A stretch of 64,000 nucleotides of DNA from Promethearchaeota archaeon (GTDB lineage Archaea > Asgardarchaeota > Lokiarchaeia > Sigyniarchaeales > SOKP01), in NCBI GenBank assembly GCA_016839705.1, contig JAEOTR010000025.1, forward strand, positions 1 through 64,000. The letters run 5' to 3'. Shown in pieces: positions 1 to 8,695 of the stretch. Each line of letters opens with the position of its first letter. Within the stretch, counting starts at the first letter, position 1. The notes under the pieces were generated by a model. That model was given only the letters and a program-made list of their open reading frames with translations. It did not search any database and was not told the origin of the DNA. The position numbers and the translations under genes are program-made.

Positions 1-164
1 ATAATAAAATGTAAAAAAATAAGTATTAAGTCTTTTCTAACTCTATCTCGGATATCTATTTCAAATCTAAAAGCTTTTATTTTAGAGACTCTAATATTTT
101 CAAATATAATTGAATAAATCGAGTTTGTTAAGAATTATTTTATATTTTGCAGATGTGAAATAAT

Positions 165-575
165 ATGGATATGAAAACATTTAGAAAAACTTTCAAATTT
201 ATTTGTTATGATTGTAGAGAATTTTCTGAATTAAAAAGAGAATTTTGCGAAAAATGTGGCAGTCCAACCGTAATAAAGACAACGAAAGATGATTATGCTA
301 AATATGCTGAAGAAAATCCTAAGGTAACCAAGGGAGGTTTGAACGTTATACAAAAGATTATGATTGGATTAGGTGTTGCAGGGCTTATTCTTGTTATCCT
401 TGGGATTACTTTATCGGTTTTGACACTAGGAGAACCTTTAGGTTCCCTGATTTTTCCTGTAACGCTAACATTAATAATAATAGGTGCTATCTTAATTGGA
501 ATAGCGATTGCGTATATTTTTCGTGAAGGTTCGGATTTTGCTGATTGTTGTTGCATTTGGCAACTCACAAGGTGA
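165..575 (+). CDS. Small zinc-ribbon, two-TM membrane protein
   Basis: 136-aa protein of unknown function. The N-terminus has a CxxC...CxxC zinc ribbon (CYDC near residue 14 and CEKC near residue 28). A short linker follows, then two hydrophobic membrane segments at roughly residues 63-88 and 95-119. The layout of a soluble zinc ribbon anchored by two helices is common among archaeal hypothetical proteins. The C-terminus carries three adjacent cysteines (DCCCIW). It stands alone on the plus strand and converges on the minus-strand Hdr operon 36 nt away. I see no family name to give it. The coding call rests on the ribbon and the clean hydrophobic blocks. Confidence 0.65.
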   Translation: MDMKTFRKTFKFICYDCREFSELKREFCEKCGSPTVIKTTKDDYAKYAEENPKVTKGGLNVIQKIMIGLGVAGLILVILGITLSVLTLGEPLGSLIFPVTLTLIIIGAILIGIAIAYIFREGSDFADCCCIWQLTR

Positions 576-611
576 GTTTAAATGATAAAAATAATGAAAA
601 ATAAAAATTTT

Positions 612-1751
612 TTAAGTCTTTTCTAATTCCATTTCACTAATTGCCTTTCCTGAACGAAATGGTGTGTCTTCGAGAGATAGACCTGCTTCATAATCGAATT
701 TTTCTTTAAAAGCCTCATTTAATGATTGAAAATAGAGTGAAAGCGGTAAATTTTGAGGACAATTATTATCACAATTCCCACATTCAACACATCTGTCGGC
801 ATCGTGAGCTATCCTTGTTAATTGGTATGTTACTTTATCTATGGTTTTATCCTTTCTCTTTTTCTGGAGTATACAATCCACACAGTAGCAAACTGGACAT
901 CCTCTAATGCATGTATTACACATAGTACATTTAAGTAACTCAGCAATCTTTTCTTCTTGAGAAAGTTTATCCCATTCTTCCAAATCTTTTGTCCTTTTTT
1001 CTTTCGCTTTTTCAATTATTCCATTGAATGTATCTTCATGATCTTTTTTGATATTAGCTGGGAGTGCTTTCTTAGAAATACCTGATTTTTCAAGAATTTC
1101 ATTTCCTTTATCCGAGTAAACTTTCAAGATAATCTCTTCTGAATCAATCGGAATACCGAGATCGCTAACTGTTAAATCTGCAACCACAGGTATCTTCCGA
1201 TAACATCGTAAACAATTTTCAGCAACAGAAAGATTGAGTTCTTTTGTACTTCCATCGTCTAGTTTGACAATTAGTCCCTTATCTCCGACTTTTTCTTTAA
1301 CAATCTTCGTTGGATCCACATCTTTAATGGATCTCATCTCTCGTCCTGCTTTTGGAAGCATTCCTCTATCTTCTATCCCAACTATAAAGAGATTATCTAA
1401 ATTCACTTGTCTGATTTTAGCGAGTTCAATCAAAGCTCTTGTATCACAAGGTCGTGCAATAAGTCCAACTTTCTCATTCATTGCACCCGCGACAGATTTA
1501 TGAAGATATTTTGAAGCAGAATCAGTCCTCGCATATCCAAAAGCGATTAGAGGTGATAAAGGAAAATCTGAAAGATCTTCTTCTTTTTCAACTAATTTTG
1601 GTTGAACAGTAAATCGATCAACATTTCCCGATTTTTTATCTACTCTCAATTGAGCTCCAATAATTTTGTCTACGACTTTTTCCTTTAATAACGTTGCTAA
1701 GATTTTAGAAAAGTCTTCATTCTTAATCAGATATTCTGCCATTGAATCCAT
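612..1751 (-). CDS. FrhB/FdhB-like iron-sulfur flavoprotein subunit
   Basis: 379 aa, resembling the beta subunit of F420-reducing hydrogenase or formate dehydrogenase (FrhB/FdhB superfamily), which normally binds FAD and Fe-S clusters and passes electrons to or from F420, NAD(P) or ferredoxin. Residues 60-140 carry the family-like RPCDTRAL segment, and CLRCYRK lies near residue 182. The C-terminal third has two ferredoxin-like cysteine sets, CTMCNTCIRGCPVCYC near 275 and CVECGNCDNNCP near 318. It is the last gene of the hdrA-mvhD operon on the same strand, after a 192-nt gap that holds the candidate SECIS. Its likely role is the electron input or output module for HdrA-MvhD. The actual electron carrier cannot be read from the sequence. 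Confidence 0.75.
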   Translation of the reverse strand: MDSMAEYLIKNEDFSKILATLLKEKVVDKIIGAQLRVDKKSGNVDRFTVQPKLVEKEEDLSDFPLSPLIAFGYARTDSASKYLHKSVAGAMNEKVGLIARPCDTRALIELAKIRQVNLDNLFIVGIEDRGMLPKAGREMRSIKDVDPTKIVKEKVGDKGLIVKLDDGSTKELNLSVAENCLRCYRKIPVVADLTVSDLGIPIDSEEIILKVYSDKGNEILEKSGISKKALPANIKKDHEDTFNGIIEKAKEKRTKDLEEWDKLSQEEKIAELLKCTMCNTCIRGCPVCYCVDCILQKKRKDKTIDKVTYQLTRIAHDADRCVECGNCDNNCPQNLPLSLYFQSLNEAFKEKFDYEAGLSLEDTPFRSGKAISEMELEKT

Positions 1752-1865
1752 GTATTATCAACTCTACAATTTATACAAATAAAATCCTTTTTTTTACTAA
1801 ATTTCCAAACAATTTAAAATTATTTTCTATAATTTCTTACCTTTTTTATTATAAAATTTTTTATG

Positions 1866-1935
1866 TGTGTTATGGTGCACCCATATCTTCGGCATGAGTT
1901 CTCGTTTTTATAACTCAGCTTCATTAGTCAACACA
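1866..1935 (-). promoter_or_regulatory. Candidate SECIS element 3' of mvhD
   Basis: Hairpin in the transcript just after the mvhD stop. The outer stem pairs 1930-1935 (TGTGTT as RNA sense) with 1866-1871 (AACACA). The inner stem pairs 1912-1919 with 1892-1900 (GC-TGAGTT with AACTCA-T-GC, one bulge). The inner apical loop, ATAAAAACGAG, contains unpaired adenines. The inner stem is flanked by ATGA on the 5' side (1924-1921) and GA on the 3' side (1890-1889), so a tandem G.A / kink-turn-like core of the eukaryotic SECIS kind can form. SECIS elements resembling eukaryotic ones have been described in Lokiarchaeota. Folding was done by eye only. It lies downstream of five in-frame TGA codons. Confidence 0.5.
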
Positions 1936-1943
1936 TTATATTT

Positions 1944-2399
1944 TTAAGCTTTAGCTTTTGCCTCAGCTTTTTTAGGTGTGCCACTTTTAATTCGCGTAGG
2001 ATTAGGTCCAAGTTTTCGTATAGTTTTATCGAATTCTGTAGCTTCTCTTTGAAATTTTTGACCTTCCGCTGCGGTGCAATAAATAATCTTGATTCGTTCT
2101 GGACTCATACCAACCGCTTTTAAAATTTCCTTGGTATATTCAACTTGCCGGTATGCATAATAATTTCCAGTTTCATAATCACACTCACCAGGATATCAAG
2201 CATTAATAATAACACCATCAGCGCCTCGTCCAAACGCACGCATAATAAGGTCAGATCCTACACGACCACTACACGGTACTAAGACATTTCGAATCGAATC
2301 GGGATACTGTGCACGAATAGTACCTGCCATATCTGCAGAACCGTATCCTCATTTCCAACAAGCGTATACAATAATTTTAATATCTTTCTCTTCTGCCAT
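1944..2399 (-). CDS. mvhD: MvhD/VhuD [2Fe-2S] subunit with two selenocysteines
   Basis: The 151-aa frame runs from ATG 2399-2397 to TAA 1946-1944 and is interrupted only by two TGA codons. One is at 2351-2349 (residue 17, context CWK-U-GYGS), the other at 2198-2196 (residue 68, context NA-U-YPGECDY). Both sit where MvhD homologues have conserved cysteines (CxxC motif and the GCxPGxC motif). Everything around them matches MvhD: VPCSGRVGSDLI, ETGNYYA, MSPERIKIIYC. MvhD carries electrons between a hydrogenase or formate dehydrogenase and the HdrA flavin. It lies 13 nt downstream of hdrA, so the two are co-transcribed. The tail is rich in Lys and Ala. Conventional ORF calling loses this gene entirely. 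VhuD is a known selenoprotein in some methanogens. Confidence 0.9.
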
Positions 2400-2412
2400 T
2401 TTCCTTACCTCT

Positions 2413-4401
2413 CTATTCCTCCAATGGTAATAATTGATCTACTAATGCCATATATTGATCATCTCTAAAGTAAGTTAAATCAATTGCTTTTGAAGGACAT
2501 AAACCAGCACAGGTTCCACACCCTCGGCAATTTATTAAGTCAACAACAATGCTTCCCGCTTCATTTATCGAAATTGCTCTATATGGACAAGCTTCTATAC
2601 ACTTATAGCATTTAGCACAACGTTCATCTGATGGTGTAGCTCGAATTAATTCCATAGTATATTCTCCTTTACCCATTGGAATACCTGCAACTGATGCTGC
2701 ACCTCTCGCTTGACTTACTGCTTTATCGATCTCTTTTTGACCTTGTACAGAACCGCAAATGTAGATTCCCGGAACTTTTGTGCTAATCGGATCAAGTCTA
2801 GCATGATATTCTTTTAAGAAACCATCAGGGCTTTTTTCCATTTTTAATACTTTAGCAATTTCGATTGTTCCTTGAGATGGAAGAGAAGCAGATGATAATA
2901 CAACCATATGAGCTTCCATCGTAACAACTGAATCAGTTCCAACAGGTTCAAATTGAACAGTCAGGTTTTTTGTTAAGGAATCTTCTGTTATACTCCCAAC
3001 GAGTCCCTTTACGAATAGTATTCCTGCATCTCGGGATCTTCTGTAGTATTCTTCGTATCCTTTTCCAGCACATCGCATATCTATATATGTACATACGATT
3101 TGTGTATCAGGATATTCTGATTTAATTAACTTGGAATTTTTAAGAGACAGATTACAACAAATAACGCTACAATGAGCATTCTTATTTACATCTCGTGATC
3201 CAACACAGTTAATGAATAATACTTTTGTAGGACGTTTACCGTCGGAAGGACGCTTTAAATGTCCATAAGTTGGGCCATTAGGAGCCAAGATCCTCTCGAG
3301 CTCTATTTGATTGATTACATTATCATATACACCATAACCGTAATCATCACCCTTGTAAAGATCCCAACCCGTAGCAACTATTATAGTACCAACTTTAAGC
3401 TCAATAATTTCATCCTGTTGACTGAAATCTATGGCCGATTGCTCACATGCATCAACACATGCAAAACATTCAACACATACTGTTCTATCGAGCTGTGAAA
3501 CAGCGGGTACTGCTTGAGCAAAAGCAATATCAATAGCTTTTCTAGCTGATAGGTGCTCATCAAATTCATTGCTTGTATATACAGGACACACATCGGTACA
3601 TGAACCGCAACCTGTACATTTATCTTCAAGGACAAATCGGGCTTTCCTTTTCACTTTAACTTCAAAATTACCAATGTATCCATCAATTTCAGTAACTTCG
3701 CTGTATGATAAGATTTCAATATTTGGATGACGATTAGCTTCAAGCATTTTAGGACCCAAGATTCATATTGAGCAATCATCAGTTGGAAAAGTTCGGTCTA
3801 ATTGAGCCATCCTACCACCAATGGTCGTATTCTTTTCAACTAAATATACTTTATATCCTGCATCACCTAAGTCAATCGCTGTAGATAACCCTGCAATTCC
3901 CCCGCCAACTACAAGAGCAGTGGGTTCTACTGGCACTGTTTTAGTTGGCACGTCTTCTAGTAATCTCGCTCGAGCAACTCCTGCTTTAATTAATTCGATT
4001 GCCTTTAAAGTAGCTCTTTCACGTACTTCAGGAGCTTGATGTACAAAAGAACAATGCTCTCGAATATTTACGAATTCCAAGTATCTTGGAGGCAATCCCA
4101 TCTCAGTAAGTATGGCATGAAATACAGGTTGATGAGTCTTGGGTGTGCATGCAGCAACTAAAATCCTGTTAAACCTTGCATCTTCATGTTTCTCTTTAAT
4201 TTCAGCAGAACCGCCTTCAGTTCACAAGGAAAGATACGGATAAGCCCAAACATCCTCTATCTTATTTATCTCTTCGACTATCCTCGGAATATCTAGTATC
4301 CCTGCTATGTTAATACCTCAGTGGCACACGAACACGCCTATTCTAGGCTGAACTTCGTCTTCATTCTTTTCATTGGTCTGTTTGCCAGACAAAATATTCA
4401 C
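2413..4401 (-). CDS. hdrA: HdrA, heterodisulfide reductase flavoprotein, with three selenocysteines
   Basis: A 662-aa frame from GTG 4401-4399 to TAG 2415-2413 containing three in-frame TGA codons. They are at 4320-4318 (residue 28, VCH-U-GIN), 4224-4222 (residue 60, LSL-U-TEGG) and 3765-3763 (residue 213, DDCSI-U-ILGPKM). Each replaces a cysteine that HdrA proteins conserve (CHCG, YTCST, CSxCxLTP). Other motifs: the ACTPKTH and NIREHCSFVH segments, a Rossmann GGGIAGLS near 167, CTGCGSCTDVCP near 262, CVECFACVDAC near 310, and a C-terminal 2x[4Fe-4S] ferredoxin from about 600 to 650. HdrA bears the bifurcating FAD of Hdr complexes. GGAGG lies about 15 nt before the GTG and a TAA precedes it in frame. 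Translated with standard stops it would look like a pseudogene in fragments. Confidence 0.92.
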
Positions 4402-4447
4402 CTTTAGTTAATTTAACCTCCTAGGTTTTTAAGGCTATAATTTTTCC

Positions 4448-4469
4448 ATGATCCTAAAATTAGGATCAT
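4448..4469. repeat. 9-10 bp perfect inverted repeat before hdrA
   Basis: ATGATCCTA and TAGGATCAT flank an AAAT spacer, and the inner A/T can extend the arm to 10 bp. It lies 47-68 nt upstream of the hdrA GTG. It could be a dimeric repressor operator or an RNA hairpin in the leader. On the transcript strand the hairpin is flanked by AATGAGA and GGAAA, so a second, 5'-UTR SECIS-like role is conceivable but unsupported. Confidence 0.5.
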
Positions 4470-4697
4470 TCTCATTGCTAAATTAAATAATTTATATTAT
4501 TAAAATTAAATTATTATGAAAAGTTATTTCACTCGGATTAAATTCTGGTGATTTAACAATGTTTTATGAATCCACTTTTTATGAGAAAGCATAAATTGAC
4601 GAATACCACTCAAAAGTTTATAATTAAATTATTGATTTTCACTATTCTTTGTCCCTATTTTATCACTTTCGATCTTGATCTTTTAGAACGGAGTCCG

Positions 4698-4725
4698 AAA
4701 AAAAATATCAAAAAATGAAAAAAAA
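4698..4725 (-). terminator. Triple oligo-T terminator after hydrolase gene
   Basis: On the minus strand three runs of T (8, 6 and 8) follow within 40 nt of the stop codon at 4738. Oligo-T tracts are the usual archaeal termination signal, and these separate the hydrolase gene from the hdrA operon. Confidence 0.55.
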
Positions 4726-4737
4726 GTTTACCAACAA

Positions 4738-6648
4738 TTAAGTTACAACAATACGAACCCGATCTTGATTAATGATGTGTCTTATTATATCTTGTTTATC
4801 CCCTTTACGGTGAAGATATACCCGAAAGGTCGCAAAATATATACCTGGTTCATTATAACTATGTACAACTGAGGATTGGATCTTATTTTCAATACCCTTA
4901 AGATCCTCATGATAAGGAAAAGTACCTGAGCCATCAAAGTCCCACTCTACTCTTACGAAGTATCCCGTGTTAGGTGGGGCTTCTGCTTCACCAATTAAGG
5001 TTATAGATTGACCTGTTTTGATATCTGCGCGCTTATTCCCATCGACATTAGCTTGGACTAAAGGTTGAATACCCAAACGCTCTAAGGGTGTGTCTGATAG
5101 AATCAGAGCTCCATCATCATTGAATTTATATTGCGAGCTAGGTGGTGGTTCTACCCCTTCTTCAACCCATTTGATAAGATCTGTTAATGATTGAACAATA
5201 TTACTGCCATAGAGAATGTATCGAGTTTGAGTTTCTGGTGTAAAGGGTGGTACATGGGTTGCATTTTCAGTCCAATAAATTCTGAAACATTTGTTAAATG
5301 CATCACCTAGTTGTTCTTTTACAGACTCTACATAAGGTCGGATGGCGTCAGGCCAACATTCACGATCCTGAGCATGTTGTAAAAGGATCATCTTCCCATG
5401 GATTTTTCCCGAAGGAGTAGGGAGAAAGTCAATTGATCGGGTTGTAGGCTTATAAACTGGATATCCGTCAATGAAGAAATGCTTCATATTTGGGTATTTT
5501 TCAGTTACAAAATGTCGATGATGAAAGGTAAATGCAAGCATTCTTCGGTTGTCGATATGGACTTTATCCCCTGGTTCCACATCATCTAACCATTGAACTT
5601 CGTATAAAGCAACCACTACATCTTTGACATTATGCGTACAGAACAATTTGCGACCGTTAGGAAGTTGGATCGTACAACCATGATATCTACCAGGATTTTT
5701 ACATTTGATCCTAAGACCTACCTTCAAATTTTTGGGATAACGCGTTTCGTTGTGTAGCAAAGCTTCTAGGGGGTCACCTTGAACCAATGGCAAAAACTGT
5801 TCCATGCTTATAATTTCGAGTATGATTGCCTCTTCATTTATAAGGAGTGAAGTTACTATTGGATCATTATCAGCTCCTTCAAATCCAGGTTCTGTCCAAA
5901 ATACCTTCCAATAACTAGGATCAGGAAGGATTTGTAATCCCAATATCCATAAAGAATTAGAAATTAGTTGAGCTTCTGCCCCACGAGGATAACCTGCACG
6001 ATATAGTGTACTAAGTGCCTGTTTCTGTGATCCACTATCTAACACTTCAAATGGATTGCCATTTCCACCAGGGTCGGTCGCATCGACAATATCCTCAATT
6101 TTATCGCCTAAAATTTGACCCGCCCAAGCAGCAATAGACCAGAAAAAAGTGTTCAAACCTGCTCGATTTACGATAAAAGGTAGGAATCCATCCCATATCT
6201 CAACGGGTGCTTCAGCACAGTTTATACTTCGCATACCTCCTCCACTACCTCCATAGAGATACCCATGATGAGGTATCGCACCATATATTTCTTTAGCAAA
6301 TTCCTGACCAAACTTAGCTGTTGCATAACTCGCTTTCCATTGGAGAAGTGAGGCATCATCCTTGAGTTCTCTCATATTTCCTCTGTGTCCTTGATTTGAT
6401 TCAACGTAATAACCACGATGAAGGAAAGCAACTAGAAGTGATTGATTTGAATAACCAGCATATTCACTTCCACCTATACCACCTTGAAGAAATTGGATGA
6501 ATCTTCCATCATAGTTTTCAATTTCTGGAAAACAAAGAATGAAATTAGTGTAAGTACCCTCGAATGATCCATGCACAAATCGATGACGGATTGGTTTATC
6601 ACGCCATTCATCAGTATCAATAATGGCAGGACCAAAATAATCTTTCAT
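4738..6648 (-). CDS. Large alpha/beta-hydrolase-like protein with PKD-like C-terminus (copy 1)
   Basis: 636 aa, with a tannase/feruloyl-esterase-like look but no named family that I can confirm. A candidate nucleophile elbow, GGSGGG, lies near residue 134 (HGYLYGGSGGGMRS). A candidate catalytic histidine lies in ENATHVPP near 462. The last ~110 residues form an Ig/PKD-like beta domain (VEWDFDGSGTF, EPGIYFATFRV). No signal peptide is visible, so it is probably cytoplasmic. Copy 2 lies 102 nt upstream on the same strand, and a third copy lies at the right end of the window. Base composition looks richer in G+C than the neighbouring Hdr genes, which fits acquisition by transfer (inference). Substrate unknown. 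Confidence 0.75.
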   Translation of the reverse strand: MKDYFGPAIIDTDEWRDKPIRHRFVHGSFEGTYTNFILCFPEIENYDGRFIQFLQGGIGGSEYAGYSNQSLLVAFLHRGYYVESNQGHRGNMRELKDDASLLQWKASYATAKFGQEFAKEIYGAIPHHGYLYGGSGGGMRSINCAEAPVEIWDGFLPFIVNRAGLNTFFWSIAAWAGQILGDKIEDIVDATDPGGNGNPFEVLDSGSQKQALSTLYRAGYPRGAEAQLISNSLWILGLQILPDPSYWKVFWTEPGFEGADNDPIVTSLLINEEAIILEIISMEQFLPLVQGDPLEALLHNETRYPKNLKVGLRIKCKNPGRYHGCTIQLPNGRKLFCTHNVKDVVVALYEVQWLDDVEPGDKVHIDNRRMLAFTFHHRHFVTEKYPNMKHFFIDGYPVYKPTTRSIDFLPTPSGKIHGKMILLQHAQDRECWPDAIRPYVESVKEQLGDAFNKCFRIYWTENATHVPPFTPETQTRYILYGSNIVQSLTDLIKWVEEGVEPPPSSQYKFNDDGALILSDTPLERLGIQPLVQANVDGNKRADIKTGQSITLIGEAEAPPNTGYFVRVEWDFDGSGTFPYHEDLKGIENKIQSSVVHSYNEPGIYFATFRVYLHRKGDKQDIIRHIINQDRVRIVVT

Positions 6649-6750
6649 ATATTTTCACTATATTATCAGTTTTTTATATTCTTTTTCTTAATTTTAACAA
6701 TATCGATGATTACCTCTTTTTTAAGTTTTCTACGATTACTAATATGTTTA

Positions 6751-8667
6751 TTACGATACTACAACCCGAACTCGAGATTGATTAATAATATGGTGTATAA
6801 TATCATGTTTGTTACCATTACGCTCGAGTAAAACTCGAAAGGTAACAAAGTAAGTACCAGGTTGACTATACTCATGTGAAACTGTTGTTTTTATTTTGTT
6901 TTCAGTTCCGCTTAATTCTTCTCGATGTGAAAACTTACCTAAGCCTGCAAAATCCCATTCTAGCCTTATAAAGTAACCAGTATTGGGTGGTGCTTCGGCT
7001 TCACCTTCTAATATTATTGTTTGATCGACTTTTACGTGAGTACTTTTTTTACCCTTGATGTTTAATTGAACAGTAGGTTGAATACCCTTCCTTTCAGAAG
7101 CATGTTTTGGTAATCGAAGTGCTGAATGAATATTAAAATTATACCTAGTGCTAGGTGGTGGTGATATACCTTCTTCTATCCATTTAATGAGGTCATTCAT
7201 CGCCTGAGAGACAATAGAACCCCATTGAATATATCTGGTTGATTCTAAGGGAGTTAATGGTTGAATATGACATGCATTTTCTGTCCAATATATACGAAAA
7301 TACTTTTCTAAACTTTTACCTAGATGATTTTTAACGGACCTTATGTAAGCACGAGCATTACTAGGACAGGCATCACAATCTTGGGCATTTTGTATGATGA
7401 TCATTTTTCCATGAAATTTCCCAGAAGGAACCGGAATGTAATCCAGTGAGCGTGAAGATGGTTTGTAAATGGGATTCCCATCAACAAAGAAGTTTTTCAT
7501 TTCTGGATAATGATTACTAACAAAGTGTCGATGGTGATGACTAAATGCTACAAGTCGACGATTGTCAATATGTATCTTATCTCCAAGTTCTACATCATCT
7601 AGACTATGACGCGAAAATAAGGCAACTAAGACATTATCTACATTATGAGTGCAATACATTTTACGGCCATTAGGCAACTGCATGGTACAACCAACATATT
7701 TCCCCGGATTTTTGCATTTTACCTTGATACCAATATTTGCTTCTTTGGAAAACCTAAGATCTCTTAATAGACCTTCATCTAAGGCATTTTCCACAATTAA
7801 AGACCGAATTTGATTTACCTTAAGTAACTCTTCCACTTCAATGTCTTCTTCTATAAGTAAAGATTTTACAATAGGATCATCATCACTTCCTTCGAATCCA
7901 GGCTCTACCCAGAAAGTCTCCCAATGCTTTGGATCAGGTAAGATCTGCATAGAGTAGGACCAGAATGGGTTTGGTCCTAGTTGTGCTTCTGCTCCACGGG
8001 GAAAGCCTGATTGATAGAGTCTCGCTAGAGCTTCTTTCTGTAAATTATTATTTAATGTAGTAAATGGATTTCCACTTCCACCAGGATCAGTAGCATCTAC
8101 AACGTCTTTAATTTTATCTCCTAAGATAAGAACTGTCAATGCGGTTATTGAATCATAAAAAGTAAAAAAACTTGGATATGACATGATCATGGGCATGTAT
8201 CCATCCCAGAATTTAATTGGAGCTTCTGCACATTTGATACATCGATATCCTCCACCACTACCACCATAGAGATAGCCATGATGAGGTACTTCTCCATATA
8301 CCTTCTTAGCAAACTCACGTCCATATTTAGCTGTTGCTGCACTTGCTTCCCAGTCAAATACTGAAGTATGATTACGTAATACCCTTAAATCGCCAGTGTG
8401 ACCTTGATTTGATTCTACATAATAGGCATTGTTACGAAGTGCAAGATAAAGTCCCCCTGCATAATAACCAGTATATTCGTTTCCTCCTAATCCTCCTTCT
8501 AAGTGTTGGATAAAGCGTCCACCATAATTATTATCTTTGGGAAAGCAAAGAATGAAGCGTGTGTAAGTATTATCAAAAGATCCATGTACAAATCGATGTT
8601 CTATTGGTTTATCTCTCCATTCATCAGTATCAATAACAACAGGACCAAAATAATCTTCATTTAACAG
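6751..8667 (-). CDS. Large alpha/beta-hydrolase-like protein (copy 2), damaged or non-ATG start
   Basis: The frame is open from 8685 to the stop at 6751. It aligns throughout with copy 1: EDYFGPVVIDTDEWRDKPI, then GGSGGG and ENACHIQP, then the PKD-like tail VRVVVS. The first in-frame ATG (8196) lies about 160 residues too late, so a start there would be wrong. The expected start is ATG 8660-8658, but it is out of frame by one base: ATGAAGATTATTTTGG against copy 1's ATG-AAA-GAT-TAT-TTT-GG pattern. Either one A was lost (mutation or sequencing error) or translation starts at a non-ATG codon. CTG at 8667-8665 has GGTG about 8 nt upstream. AOR lies 28 nt upstream, suggesting one transcript with AOR and the alcohol dehydrogenase. 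Confidence 0.7.
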   Translation of the reverse strand: MLNEDYFGPVVIDTDEWRDKPIEHRFVHGSFDNTYTRFILCFPKDNNYGGRFIQHLEGGLGGNEYTGYYAGGLYLALRNNAYYVESNQGHTGDLRVLRNHTSVFDWEASAATAKYGREFAKKVYGEVPHHGYLYGGSGGGYRCIKCAEAPIKFWDGYMPMIMSYPSFFTFYDSITALTVLILGDKIKDVVDATDPGGSGNPFTTLNNNLQKEALARLYQSGFPRGAEAQLGPNPFWSYSMQILPDPKHWETFWVEPGFEGSDDDPIVKSLLIEEDIEVEELLKVNQIRSLIVENALDEGLLRDLRFSKEANIGIKVKCKNPGKYVGCTMQLPNGRKMYCTHNVDNVLVALFSRHSLDDVELGDKIHIDNRRLVAFSHHHRHFVSNHYPEMKNFFVDGNPIYKPSSRSLDYIPVPSGKFHGKMIIIQNAQDCDACPSNARAYIRSVKNHLGKSLEKYFRIYWTENACHIQPLTPLESTRYIQWGSIVSQAMNDLIKWIEEGISPPPSTRYNFNIHSALRLPKHASERKGIQPTVQLNIKGKKSTHVKVDQTIILEGEAEAPPNTGYFIRLEWDFAGLGKFSHREELSGTENKIKTTVSHEYSQPGTYFVTFRVLLERNGNKHDIIHHIINQSRVRVVVS

Positions 8668-8695
8668 ATTAATTTCACCAAGAAATTATTCAGTT

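Larger units (their letters stand above)
4402..4737 (-). promoter_or_regulatory. 336-nt leader of the hdrA operon
   Basis: Gene-free, very AT-rich interval between the hydrolase stop and hdrA. It holds three oligo-T tracts just after the upstream gene, TATA-like AT stretches around 4480-4505, a perfect inverted repeat at 4448-4469, and GGAGG before the hdrA GTG. No ORF in it looks coding. The length is unusual for this gene-dense window and leaves room for a promoter plus an operator or an RNA element. Confidence 0.45.

Noticed and set aside
2413..4101. hdrA as a frameshifted or nonsense-mutated pseudogene
   Set aside because: All interruptions are TGA, all lie at conserved Cys positions, and the reading frame never shifts. 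The neighbouring mvhD shows the same pattern. Selenocysteine explains this far better than decay.
6751..8196. Hydrolase copy 2 as a 481-aa protein starting at the ATG at 8196
   Set aside because: Homology with copy 1 continues without a break for about 160 residues upstream of that ATG in the same frame.
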